NCBI RefSeq assembly: GCF_001202035.1
Contig: NZ_LGHT01000017.1
Location: 1-48,214, forward strand
Reading direction: 5' to 3'
Origin: Pseudorhodobacter wandonensis
GTDB taxonomy: Bacteria; Pseudomonadota; Alphaproteobacteria; Rhodobacterales; Rhodobacteraceae
Length of the DNA: 48,214 nucleotides
Below the pieces are notes generated by a model. That model ran no database searches. It saw nothing but the letters and a program-made list of their open reading frames with translations, and was not told the DNA's origin. Shown here in pieces: positions 35,772 to 43,663 of this stretch (position 1 is its first letter; each line of letters starts with the position of its first letter). The translations under genes and the position numbers were made by a program.

Positions 35772-36947
35772 TTAGTCCTTAACCACAAGCGAGCGCGGCG
35801 TCGTGCACAGGCATTCTACACCGGTTTCGGTAATTACAATTGGCTCGGTAATCTCTAACCCACCATCATCCAGCCACAGCGCGGGCATAAAGTGAAAGGT
35901 CATCCCCGCCTGCAAAACCGTCTTGTCGCCTGCCCGGAAAGACATAGTACGCTCGCCCCAATCAGGCGGATAAGACAGACCAATCGCATAGCCGCAACGG
36001 CTGTCTTTTTGAAAGCCAAGCTTGTTTAAGGTGCGGTTAAAGGCGTTGGCAATGTCTTCACAGAAATTGCCCGGCTTGGCCTGCGCCAACCCAGCCTCAA
36101 CCGCCTCTAGCACAGCCTTTTCAGCATCAAGATATTTTTGCGGCGGTGTCCCTAAAAACAGCGTGCGGGACTGCGGGCATTGATAGCGCCGATAAGCGCC
36201 GGCAATTTCAAAAAACGTGCTTTCACCCACACGCAGCGGTGTATCATCCCACGTCAAATGCGGTGCAGTCGCATCTGCCCCCGAAGGCGCCATCGGCACA
36301 ATCGCTGGGTAATCGCCCCAATGGCCGTCGGCGCCCAGAACCGAAGCGTGGTAAATATCGGCGATCAGCGCGTTCTTGGGCATGCCAACAGTGGCCTTTT
36401 CGCGGATCACCGCATGCATCCGTTCGACAATCCTTGCGGCGCGGCGCATGTAGTCAATCTCGGTCGCCGATTTCACCGCGCGCTGCCAGTTCACAAGGCC
36501 CGTCGCATCCTGAAGATGCACCGCTGGCAGGTTCTTTTGCAGTGCCAAAAATGCCGAGGCCGTGAAATAGTAGTTATCCAACTCAAACCCGATCCGCGCC
36601 GCCGCAAGCCCGCGCGCGGCGATCTGCTTGGCAAGGTCCTCCATCGGATGCTTGGCTGGGTTTTGTACATAAGTATCGTCATAGCCGACAATGTTGTCGT
36701 GGTTCAGATAGGTCGTGCGCTGCGCCCCGACCGCATCCATCGCGCGGCCCCACCAAAGCGGCTCTCCTTCCAGTGTCAGCAGAACACCTTGATGCACATA
36801 AAATGACCAGCCATCATAGCCTGTCAGCCAGGCCATATTGGATGGGTCGGTCACAAAAACGGCATCCAGCCCGCGCGCGGCCATTTCAACCCGCGTTTTG
36901 GCAAGGCGTGCGGCATATTCGGTTGCACTGAATGGCAGGTCTAGCAT
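35772..36947 (-). CDS. doeA: Ectoine hydrolase DoeA
   Basis: A 391-residue creatinase/M24-fold protein. The N-terminal creatinase-like domain has MAWLTGYDGWSFYVHQGVLL, matching DoeA/EutD. The C-terminal pita-bread fold lacks the usual metal ligands: the DAG...SDxTRT of true M24 peptidases is FEIAG...CPQSRT. This agrees with DoeA opening the ectoine ring without a metal rather than cleaving peptides. The product is N-acetyl-diaminobutyrate. The ATG at 36947 gives the family length; an in-frame upstream start at 36989 is unlikely. It is divergent from doeX across 120 bases. Confidence 0.91.
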   Translation of the reverse strand: MLDLPFSATEYAARLAKTRVEMAARGLDAVFVTDPSNMAWLTGYDGWSFYVHQGVLLTLEGEPLWWGRAMDAVGAQRTTYLNHDNIVGYDDTYVQNPAKHPMEDLAKQIAARGLAAARIGFELDNYYFTASAFLALQKNLPAVHLQDATGLVNWQRAVKSATEIDYMRRAARIVERMHAVIREKATVGMPKNALIADIYHASVLGADGHWGDYPAIVPMAPSGADATAPHLTWDDTPLRVGESTFFEIAGAYRRYQCPQSRTLFLGTPPQKYLDAEKAVLEAVEAGLAQAKPGNFCEDIANAFNRTLNKLGFQKDSRCGYAIGLSYPPDWGERTMSFRAGDKTVLQAGMTFHFMPALWLDDGGLEITEPIVITETGVECLCTTPRSLVVKD

Positions 36948-37021
36948 GGATATTTGCCCCCAAAGTTGAAAGACAATCCTAGCTTTCACCGCAGCTTTTT
37001 TTATGCAATTAACAACCGACT

Positions 37022-37040
37022 AATGCAGCTATACTGCATT
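37022..37040. promoter_or_regulatory. Candidate DoeX operator
   Basis: AATGCAGctataCTGCATT is a perfect 7-bp inverted repeat with a 5-base AT-rich centre, in the region between doeA and doeX. A further ATGCA half-site lies near 37003. The symmetry and size suit an Lrp/AsnC dimer. It is placed 28 bases before the doeX start and 75 before doeA, so it could control both. Confidence 0.55.
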
Positions 37041-37067
37041 TTCAAAACCAACATGAGGAAAATAGGC

Positions 37068-37523
37068 GTGCTGGACGAGTTTGATAAAAAAATCCTGCGG
37101 CATGTCCAGCGCGACAACCAACTGACCAGCGCACAGCTTTCCGAACTGGTCGGCCTGTCGCCCACCTCGGTTCAACGGCGGCTGATAAAATTGCGCGCAA
37201 ATAAGGTTATTGAGGCCGATATTGCTGTGGTCTCACCCAAAGCGGTTGATCGCCCACTTATCATGCTGGTCGCCGTCGAATTGGCGCGGGAACGCTCTGA
37301 CATCATCGACCGTTTCAAACGCGCCGTTCGCGAACGCCCCGAAGTGATGAGCGCCTATTACGTCACCGGAGAGACCGATTTCGTCTTGGTTGTCAGCGCG
37401 ATAGATATGACCGACTATGAAACCTTCACCCGCGATTTCTTTTACAACAACACTGACATCAAAGGGTTTAAGACAACTGTGGTGATGGATCGCATCAAGG
37501 CCTCATTTTCCTTGCCACTATAA
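37068..37523 (+). CDS. doeX: Lrp/AsnC-family regulator DoeX
   Basis: A 151-residue Lrp/AsnC regulator. The N-terminal helix-turn-helix is about residues 1-55 (LDEFDKKILRHVQRDNQLTSAQLSELVGLSPTSVQRRLIKLRANKVI) and the C-terminal RAM ligand domain about 65-145 (IMLVAVELARERSDIIDRFKRAVRERPEVMSAYYVTGETDFVLVV). Its divergent position to doeA identifies it as DoeX, which senses an ectoine breakdown product. I chose the GTG at 37068, behind GAGGAAA; an ATG at 37053 lies in front of the ribosome site. Confidence 0.86.
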   Translation: MLDEFDKKILRHVQRDNQLTSAQLSELVGLSPTSVQRRLIKLRANKVIEADIAVVSPKAVDRPLIMLVAVELARERSDIIDRFKRAVRERPEVMSAYYVTGETDFVLVVSAIDMTDYETFTRDFFYNNTDIKGFKTTVVMDRIKASFSLPL

Positions 37524-37809
37524 TGGGCGCGAAAAAACTGGCCCAGTGTTTCGTGCCGATCAAAGCATGAACCGCTTACGTCAGGCAAAGGCCTATAGTT
37601 CAGTTGCGCATTCATCTGGCCGTGTTTCCCGCTCTCTTCGAGCAAACACCAACATGACGCTGGCTTTGCAACCCCACAAAAGGCAGGGGATGAGTAGGTT
37701 AAACCATTGTTAATATGACGTATTTTCGCACCTAAGGCGGAAAAAATTATAACCGGATCATGATCGGATTTGGACGTTGGGTAAGGCCGCTGATCGGCCC
37801 GGAAGGAAC
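37524..37809. other. Intergenic region after doeX
   Basis: These bases contain no convincing gene. A TTAA-N7-TTAA is at 37699-37713. The composition becomes AT-richer toward the recombinase relic that follows. It may include decayed parts of the same mobile gene, but I cannot align them by eye. Confidence 0.45.
37699..37713. promoter_or_regulatory. TTAA-N7-TTAA (CtrA-like) site
   Basis: TTAA at 37699-37702 and TTAA at 37710-37713 are 7 bases apart, matching the CtrA full-site consensus. It lies about 110 bases upstream of the recombinase relic and has no intact gene downstream on the plus strand. It may be a chance match or a leftover promoter element. Confidence 0.25.
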
Positions 37810-38201
37810 GCAACGCTAAGGTATCTACGCAAAGTTAACGGCAATCCGTATTCTGTTGTTGACGACATTTGCCGGTTTGCCCGCGACATCTCCTCGCATG
37901 CGCACCTTGGAACAAAAAATCGTAGATTCTGGCGCAAGTAACGAAAGTCCAAATCAGAAATTTAATAAAGATGCCGGTGACCGCTGCTTGAAAATTCTGT
38001 TCGCCACAATAGCGGCGCTTGATCGGGATAGATATACAGAGCAGTCATTCAGCCGAGCCACGGCCCGCCTGAATAATGGCTTTTGGGCCTCCTCAGCACC
38101 GATGGCTTACCGATACGTCAAGACGCCTGGGGGTAGGCCCCAACTGGCTAGGTCGCGTATTGCGTCAACAATCCCAGAAGCGCTTGAAGCGTTTGCATTG
38201 T
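37810..38201 (+). pseudogene. Decayed serine recombinase
   Basis: Two adjacent frames carry remnants of a large serine recombinase (resolvase/invertase plus recombinase domain). The first, about 37819-37915, reads YLRKVNGNPYSVVDDICRF and ARDISSHAHL, like the VIIDDISRLARDIEAHL core of Rhodobacteraceae phage-type recombinases. After a +1 shift the second, about 37937-38201, includes ESPNQKF, LNNGFWASSAPMAYRYVKTP and IASTIPEALEAFA, like the ESPSIEF ... MNGYWVFQAPVGYRYEK ... IASVLTEALEGYA region. The catalytic Ser part and the C terminus are missing. It lies between the doe and rha clusters. Confidence 0.72.
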
Positions 38202-38225
38202 CGTATGTCACCGTTTGGCGCAATC

Positions 38226-39464
38226 TTAACCTCTTCCAGCCACTCCGTTTTGATAGGCCTCAAGGCCTTTTAGGAGCGCCGATCCAACAGGCAGGTTCGC
38301 GCGTGCGCAAACCTCTTCCCAGACTGCCGCGAAAGGCAAGTCGCGCAACTCTTCGGTCAGGACCAAACGGGCAGTATAATCGCCGGCGGCCTCAGCTGCC
38401 TTTAACCGTGCTTGCGGCATCAACAAGGCGCGGAGCAGTGCTTTTTGCATGTTTCGCACACCGATAACCCAAGCGGCTGTGCGGCTTATCGTGGCGTCAA
38501 AGAAATCGAGGCCGATATGGGTTTTGCTCAACAGGTCAGCAAAGACTAATTCCTGCGCCATCTGCAAAATATCATCGTTTTGTAAGATCACATGGTCACT
38601 GTCCCATCGCATTGGCCGTGATACATGCAGCAGGATTTTCGGCACTGACAAGGCGACGGCGCTCAGCTTATCCGCGATGTTTTCTGTCGGGTGGAAATGC
38701 CCCATATCAAGGCACAGCAGGATTTGCTTGCGGATCGCATAGCCCATGTAAAACTCGTGACTGCCCACCGTGCAAGCCTCGACACCAATACCGAACAGCT
38801 TGCTTTCCACGGCATCGCGCAAATGCGCCGCGCTGTGGGGCGTGGTGAACATAGTATCCAAAGACGCGTTCAGCCGTTGCCGCGCGGCCATGCGGTCCAC
38901 CGGCGTATCCTTGTACCCATCCGGCACCCAGATATTATTGACCACAGGGCTGCCAAGCGCCGCCCCCATCTGTGCGCCAATTTCGCGGCACCGCATCCCG
39001 TGCTCGATCCAGAAATCGCGGATGCCCGCATCGGGGTGTGATAGGGTCAGGTTGTCATCCGCTTTGGCATGAGCAAAGAACGTCGGGTTGAAATCCAGCC
39101 CCAGACCCTGCCCTTGCGCCCAATCGACCCAAGGCGCGAAATGGCGGTATTCGATCGCGTCGCGGTCGGGGGCCTCGGCCGTGTCGAGATAGCAGGCGTG
39201 CAGGTTCAAACGGTGTTTGCCCGGCAGCATCCCATAGGCAAATTCCAGGTCTGCGCGCAACTCGTCCGGCGTGCGGGCGCGGCCGGGGTAGTTGCCCGTG
39301 GCTTGAATACCCCCGCCAGAAGTGCCGGATTTTTTCTCAAACCCGCGCACATCATCACCCTGCCAGCAATGCATTGAAATCGGGATTTCCAGCAAACGGC
39401 TGATGGCGGTTTCGGTGTCAACGCCCCAATCGGCAAAACGGGCTTTGGCGGCTGCATAGCTCAT
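38226..39464 (-). CDS. rhaI: L-rhamnose isomerase (Rhizobium type)
   Basis: A 412-residue TIM-barrel isomerase converting L-rhamnose to L-rhamnulose with a divalent metal. Family segments are CWQGDDVRGFE near residue 30, HACYLDTAE, NIWVPDGYKDTPVDR, CLDMGHFHPTENIADKLSAV (metal ligands), and RPMRWDSDHV. It belongs to the RhaI/RhaA family. AGGGGA precedes the ATG at 39464; an upstream in-frame start at 39680 lies inside rhaD. It is 11 bases after rhaD, so the two form an operon. The stop at 38226 abuts the recombinase relic, and no terminator is obvious. Confidence 0.92.
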   Translation of the reverse strand: MSYAAAKARFADWGVDTETAISRLLEIPISMHCWQGDDVRGFEKKSGTSGGGIQATGNYPGRARTPDELRADLEFAYGMLPGKHRLNLHACYLDTAEAPDRDAIEYRHFAPWVDWAQGQGLGLDFNPTFFAHAKADDNLTLSHPDAGIRDFWIEHGMRCREIGAQMGAALGSPVVNNIWVPDGYKDTPVDRMAARQRLNASLDTMFTTPHSAAHLRDAVESKLFGIGVEACTVGSHEFYMGYAIRKQILLCLDMGHFHPTENIADKLSAVALSVPKILLHVSRPMRWDSDHVILQNDDILQMAQELVFADLLSKTHIGLDFFDATISRTAAWVIGVRNMQKALLRALLMPQARLKAAEAAGDYTARLVLTEELRDLPFAAVWEEVCARANLPVGSALLKGLEAYQNGVAGRG

Positions 39465-39475
39465 GGTTTTTCCCC

Positions 39476-41575
39476 TTAGCGCGTAAAGGCTTGGACGTTG
39501 CCGGCATCGACATTGACAATATTGCCGGTCGATTTGGCCGAAAGATCCGAAGCAAAGAAATAGGCCGCTTCGGCGATATCTTCGGGATACACAGAGCGCT
39601 TGAGCATGGACCGCTGGCGATACATTTCCTCTAGCCCGCCCTTGTCGGTCTGGTAGGTCGAGGCGCGCTGGTTCAACCATTCACCCGACCAGATTTTAGA
39701 CCCGCGCAACACGGCATCGGGATTAACCACATTCACGCGAATACCAGCCTCGGCCCCTTCCAGCGCAAGGCAGCGGGCGAGGTGAATCTCGGCGGCCTTG
39801 GCGGTGCAATAGGCGCTGGCGTTGGGTGACGCGGCAAGCCCGTTTTTCGAGGCGATGAACACAATCGAGCCGCCGATGTTTTGCACCCGCATGGTTTTGA
39901 ACGCCTCTCGGCTGACAAGGAAATATCCGGTCGAAAGGATATCCATATTCTTGTTCCACAGCGCCAGCGTGGTGTCCTCAATCGGGGCAGAAGAGGCGAT
40001 GCCGGCGTTGGAAACCAGGATATCAACACCGCCAAATTCTACAGCCGTATGCGCGAAAGCGGCAATCACAGCGGCTTCATCCGTGACGTTCATCACAACG
40101 CTGCGTAGCACATCGCGGCCAAAACCGGCAGAAAGTTCGGATTCAGTGCGCGTCAGGGCCTCGGCGTCAATATCGGCAAGCATGACGCAAGCGCCTTCGC
40201 GCAGATATCGTTCGGCTGTGGCGCGGCCAATGCCACCTGCCCCGCCCGTGACCAAGGCCACGCGCCCCGCCAGTGACTTCGGCTTGGGCATCCGCGACAG
40301 CTTTGCCTGTTCCAGCAGCCAATATTCAATATCAAACGCCTCTTGTTCCGGCAGACCACAATAAGTGGAAACCGCTGAGGCGCCGCGCATCACATTGATC
40401 GCATTGATATAAAATTCACCAGAAATGCGGGCAGTGGCGCGGTCTTTGGCAAAGGTGATCATGCCAACACCAGGGACCAGGTAAACCACCGCATTCGGGT
40501 CACGCAGCGCGGGGGAATCGGCATGTTTGCAACGATCGTAATAGGCCGCGTAATCCTTGCGATAGGATTCAATCTGGGCAGGAAGACCCTCCATAACAGC
40601 ATCAATATTATTGGCGGCGGGGTCAAAAGCCACAACCAAGGGGCAAATCTTGGTGCGCAGGAAATGGTCGGGGCATGACGTGCCAAGCGCCGCCAGCGGC
40701 TGCATATCGCGCGCATTTACAAATTCCAGCACGGCATCCGAATCGTCAAAATTGCCAACCATATGTTGCTGGCCGGAAACCATGCCGCGAATCGCGGGCA
40801 TCAGGCGGGCAGCAATGGCGCGGCGCGCATCGCCTGCAAGGCTTGCATGCACCGCACCACCGAACGCCGGCACATCAGCCGTTTTTACCGCAAACCAATC
40901 CATCGCCTTTTGAATGATGTCCAAAGTCAGCGCATAGCAGGCCTCGGCGTCATCATCCCACGTGAACAACCCGTGACTTTCCAACACAACGCCCTTGGCA
41001 TCGGGGTTTTCAAGACAGAATTTCTCCAACCACAAGCCCAACTCGAAGCCGGGCCGCTTCCAAGGAAGCCAACCGATATCCTTGCCGAAAATCTCTTGCG
41101 TCAGTTCTTTTGAATTGGCGCTGGCGGCAATTGCGATGATCGCATCTGGGTGCATGTGATCGACATGCTTGCGCGGTACATAGGCGTGAAGCGGCGTGTC
41201 AATCGATGCTGCACGTGCATTCAGATTAAAGGTGCAATGCGGCAGCAGGCCGACCATCTCATCCTCCATCTGAACACCCTTATAGATGCCCTTCAACGCG
41301 CGCAGCTTATCCATGTAAAGCGTTGCAAAACCGTCCATTTTGATCGAACCAACATCCCCACCGGACCCTTTGACCCAAAGCACCTCGGCCTGCTCACCGC
41401 TCAACGGATCAATTTCAATCACTTTGGCCGACGTATTACCGCCACCGTAGTTGGTAATACGCTTGTCGGACCCAAGCAGATTCGAGCGATAGAGTAACTT
41501 TTCCGCTTCAGTCATTGCGGACGCCTTGGCCGCATCCCATTGATTTACCAGACGATTAGTGGCGGTTTTTAACAT
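39476..41575 (-). CDS. rhaD: Bifunctional rhamnulose-1-P aldolase / lactaldehyde dehydrogenase
   Basis: A 699-residue fusion. The first half (about 1-430) is a class II aldolase (RITNYGGGNTSAKVIEID, THCTFNLNAR-like HCTFNLNARAASIDTPLHAYVPRKHVDHMHPDAI with metal His, and VLESHGLFTWDDD). The second half (about 435-699) is a short-chain dehydrogenase with VTGGAGGIGRA, NAGIAS and YCTAKAA (Tyr/Lys active site). It splits rhamnulose-1-phosphate and oxidises the lactaldehyde. This fused form is typical of Rhizobium and Rhodobacteraceae. The ATG at 41575 has GAGGGGG upstream. It is divergent from rhaR. Confidence 0.93.
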   Translation of the reverse strand: MLKTATNRLVNQWDAAKASAMTEAEKLLYRSNLLGSDKRITNYGGGNTSAKVIEIDPLSGEQAEVLWVKGSGGDVGSIKMDGFATLYMDKLRALKGIYKGVQMEDEMVGLLPHCTFNLNARAASIDTPLHAYVPRKHVDHMHPDAIIAIAASANSKELTQEIFGKDIGWLPWKRPGFELGLWLEKFCLENPDAKGVVLESHGLFTWDDDAEACYALTLDIIQKAMDWFAVKTADVPAFGGAVHASLAGDARRAIAARLMPAIRGMVSGQQHMVGNFDDSDAVLEFVNARDMQPLAALGTSCPDHFLRTKICPLVVAFDPAANNIDAVMEGLPAQIESYRKDYAAYYDRCKHADSPALRDPNAVVYLVPGVGMITFAKDRATARISGEFYINAINVMRGASAVSTYCGLPEQEAFDIEYWLLEQAKLSRMPKPKSLAGRVALVTGGAGGIGRATAERYLREGACVMLADIDAEALTRTESELSAGFGRDVLRSVVMNVTDEAAVIAAFAHTAVEFGGVDILVSNAGIASSAPIEDTTLALWNKNMDILSTGYFLVSREAFKTMRVQNIGGSIVFIASKNGLAASPNASAYCTAKAAEIHLARCLALEGAEAGIRVNVVNPDAVLRGSKIWSGEWLNQRASTYQTDKGGLEEMYRQRSMLKRSVYPEDIAEAAYFFASDLSAKSTGNIVNVDAGNVQAFTR

Positions 41576-41644
41576 GAATTCCCCCTCGGAATGACGGCGG
41601 CAGCGCCGCGATTTAGGATGGATGGTGCGGCGGATGCGACGCAT

Positions 41645-41717
41645 TGTCAATCAAAAACAATCATAATTGATCGCTTGCAGCTGCATCTTGATTGAATTTG
41701 ACAATTTATGATTGACA
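41645..41717. promoter_or_regulatory. Divergent rhaD/rhaR operator-promoter region
   Basis: TGTCAATCA at 41645-41653 and TGATTGACA at 41709-41717 are a perfect 9-bp inverted repeat, 55 bases apart. Each contains TTGACA reading outward, as a -35 element for rhaD (left) and rhaR (right). Inside lies a second pair, CAATCATAATTG (41659-41670) and CAATTTATGATTG (41702-41714), near-inverted. RhaR, a DeoR-type repressor, probably binds both sides. Confidence 0.5.
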
Positions 41718-41762
41718 TGCCCGCAATCTGCGCACATCGTATTACCCAATGGAGGAGCAAAG

Positions 41763-42566
41763 ATGCACGAAACGGAACGCCACAGAATCATTCTATCGGC
41801 CGTACAGGACAGGCCGATGGTGACGGTAATTGACCTGTGCAATATGACCGATGCCTCCGAGGCCACAATTCGGCGCGATATCGCAACACTCCACATGCAA
41901 AAACGCCTGCGCAGGGTGCGGGGTGGCGCCGAATCCGTCAATCCGCCGCAGTTTGTCGGACTTGCCGGGCGGCCTTTTTCCGTAAACCAAGCAATCAACA
42001 CCAAGCAAAAGCAAGCAATAGCGCGCGCGGCGGTCGAGCTGTGCAATGACGGTGACAGCATTATCATCAACGGCGGCACCACGACATTTCAAATGGTGCA
42101 TCCACTGGCCAGCCGCCGCTTGCAAGTGTTCACCAACTCTTTCCCGATTGCCGAACATCTGCTGAAGCATTCCAAAAATACCATCACCCTGTCCGGCGGG
42201 ACAATTTACCGCGAACAGAACATCATCCTGTCACCGTTTGAAAATGACGTGACCCGCAATGTCTATGCGCGCCGCATGTTCATGGGCGCACATGGTTTGG
42301 GGCCGATCGGGTTGATGGAGAGCGATCCGCTGCTGGTGCAGGCCGAACAAAAATTGATCGGGCAAGCAGATGAACTGATTGTGCTGGTGGATAGCACCAA
42401 GTTCAAAAACCGCTCGTCGCTGGTGCTGTGCCCGCTGGGCCGCATTGATACCGTCATCACAGATGAGGGCATTCCAGACAAAGCCGCCGCCATGCTTGAG
42501 GCTGCGGACGTTACCTTGATTGTAGCCCCAAGCGGGGCTGCACAAGCCGAAGAAACTGCGTCCTAA
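41763..42566 (+). CDS. rhaR: DeoR-family rhamnose repressor RhaR
   Basis: A 267-residue DeoR regulator. The N-terminal helix-turn-helix is about 1-55 (HRIILSAVQDRPMVTVIDLCNMTDASEATIRRDIATLHMQKRLRRVRGGA) and the C-terminal sugar-phosphate-binding domain includes INGGTTTFQM, FTNSFPIAEHLL, LSGGTIYREQNI and VDSTKF. Its place as first gene of the rha transport operon, and divergent from rhaDI, matches rhaR of Rhizobium. GGAGGAGCAAAG is directly before the ATG at 41763. It is followed by rhaS after 33 bases. Confidence 0.88.
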   Translation: MHETERHRIILSAVQDRPMVTVIDLCNMTDASEATIRRDIATLHMQKRLRRVRGGAESVNPPQFVGLAGRPFSVNQAINTKQKQAIARAAVELCNDGDSIIINGGTTTFQMVHPLASRRLQVFTNSFPIAEHLLKHSKNTITLSGGTIYREQNIILSPFENDVTRNVYARRMFMGAHGLGPIGLMESDPLLVQAEQKLIGQADELIVLVDSTKFKNRSSLVLCPLGRIDTVITDEGIPDKAAAMLEAADVTLIVAPSGAAQAEETAS

Positions 42567-42599
42567 ACGCTGAAACCACGTCACTCTAGGGAGGAAATC

Positions 42600-43589
42600 A
42601 TGAGTGTAATTAAGAAAGTTCTAACCACAGTTGCTATCGGTGCGGCCCTAATGGGAACATCGGCCAGCGCCGACACCACCCGCATTGCGCTGGTAGTTAA
42701 GGCGCTTGGCATCGGCTTTTTCGAAGCCGCGAACAAGGGCGCGCAAGAAGCTGCGAAAGAGCTGGGCGATGTAGAGATCATCTATACCGGCCCGACCGAT
42801 ACCACTGCCGAAGGCCAGATTGAGGTGATCAACAGCTTGATCGCACAAGGCGTGGATGCAATCGCAATTTCGGCCAATGACCCCGATGCCGTAGCCCCTG
42901 CGCTGAAAAAGGCGATGGATCGTGGCATCACCGTGATTTCATGGGATTCGGGCGTCGCCAAGGAAGGCCGCCAGATGCACCTGAACCCATCCTCGGCCCC
43001 ATTGATCGGCAACACGATTATCAAACTTGCCGCCGATCATATGCCAGATGGCGGTGATGTTGCTGTGCTGTCTGCCACTGCCACGTCCACCAACCAGAAT
43101 ATCTGGATTGACGAGATGAAAAAGGTGATGGGCAACTATCCCGGCGTGAACCTGGTCGCTACGGTTTACGGCGACGATCTGGCGGATAAATCCTACCGCG
43201 AAGCCCAAGGCCTGATGGCCACCTACCCCGATCTGAAGGCAATCATTGCACCTACAACGGTGGGTATTCTGGCAGCGTCACAGGCTGTGACCGATGCGGG
43301 TAAAATTGGTCAAATCAACGTCACTGGCCTCGGCTTGCCATCTGAAATGGCTGGCGCTGTGGAATCCGGTGCGACCATTTCCTTTGCGATCTGGAACCCG
43401 ATTGATCTTGGTTACGCAGCGACCATGCTGTCATACAACATCGCCAAAGGGGCCACCGCCGAACCTGGTGCAAAAATTGGTATGGGCCGCATGGGCGAGG
43501 CAACGCTTGACGAAAACAACGAAGCGGCCATGTCCGACCCCTTTACCTATGACAAGTCGAACATCGAAGAATTCAAGTCAGTCTTTTGA
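42600..43589 (+). CDS. rhaS: Rhamnose ABC transporter binding protein RhaS
   Basis: A 329-residue periplasmic sugar-binding protein of the ribose/galactose-like type 1 (peripla_BP_4) group. The signal peptide is about 1-24 (ending ASA before DTTRIALVVKALGIGFFEAANKG). INSLIAQGVDAIAISANDPDAVAPALKKAMDRGITVISWDSG is the typical hinge and ligand region. Context (RhaT, RhaP, RhaQ) identifies it as RhaS. AGGGAGGAAATC precedes the ATG. A GC hairpin after the gene may protect this transcript. Confidence 0.9.
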   Translation: MSVIKKVLTTVAIGAALMGTSASADTTRIALVVKALGIGFFEAANKGAQEAAKELGDVEIIYTGPTDTTAEGQIEVINSLIAQGVDAIAISANDPDAVAPALKKAMDRGITVISWDSGVAKEGRQMHLNPSSAPLIGNTIIKLAADHMPDGGDVAVLSATATSTNQNIWIDEMKKVMGNYPGVNLVATVYGDDLADKSYREAQGLMATYPDLKAIIAPTTVGILAASQAVTDAGKIGQINVTGLGLPSEMAGAVESGATISFAIWNPIDLGYAATMLSYNIAKGATAEPGAKIGMGRMGEATLDENNEAAMSDPFTYDKSNIEEFKSVF

Positions 43590-43607
43590 TCTGACCTGAT
43601 ACTATTC

Positions 43608-43630
43608 CGGCGCAGGCCCGTCCTGCGCCG
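43608..43630 (+). terminator. Hairpin between rhaS and rhaT
   Basis: CGGCGCAGG at 43608-43616 pairs perfectly with CCTGCGCCG at 43622-43630 over a 5-base loop. No T-run follows, so transcription probably continues. Such stems after binding-protein genes stabilise that section and raise it above the permease genes. Confidence 0.6.
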
Positions 43631-43663
43631 CATCCCCAAACCCCTTCAAATTGGACTTTTCTC

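Noticed and set aside
36026-36040. A fourth TTAA-N7-TTAA (CtrA-like) match
   Set aside because: It lies inside doeA and encodes normal family residues (around RTLNKLGF), so it is most likely chance. It also shows that such matches can occur without function.
37524-37560. A terminator after doeX (TGGGC ... GCCCA)
   Set aside because: The stem is only 5 bp with a long loop and no T-run.
37856-38467. Open frame of 203 codons on the plus strand
   Set aside because: Only the part to about 38201 resembles a recombinase. The rest runs antisense through rhaI, and the start codon belongs to a different frame of the decayed gene. I treat it as a pseudogene.
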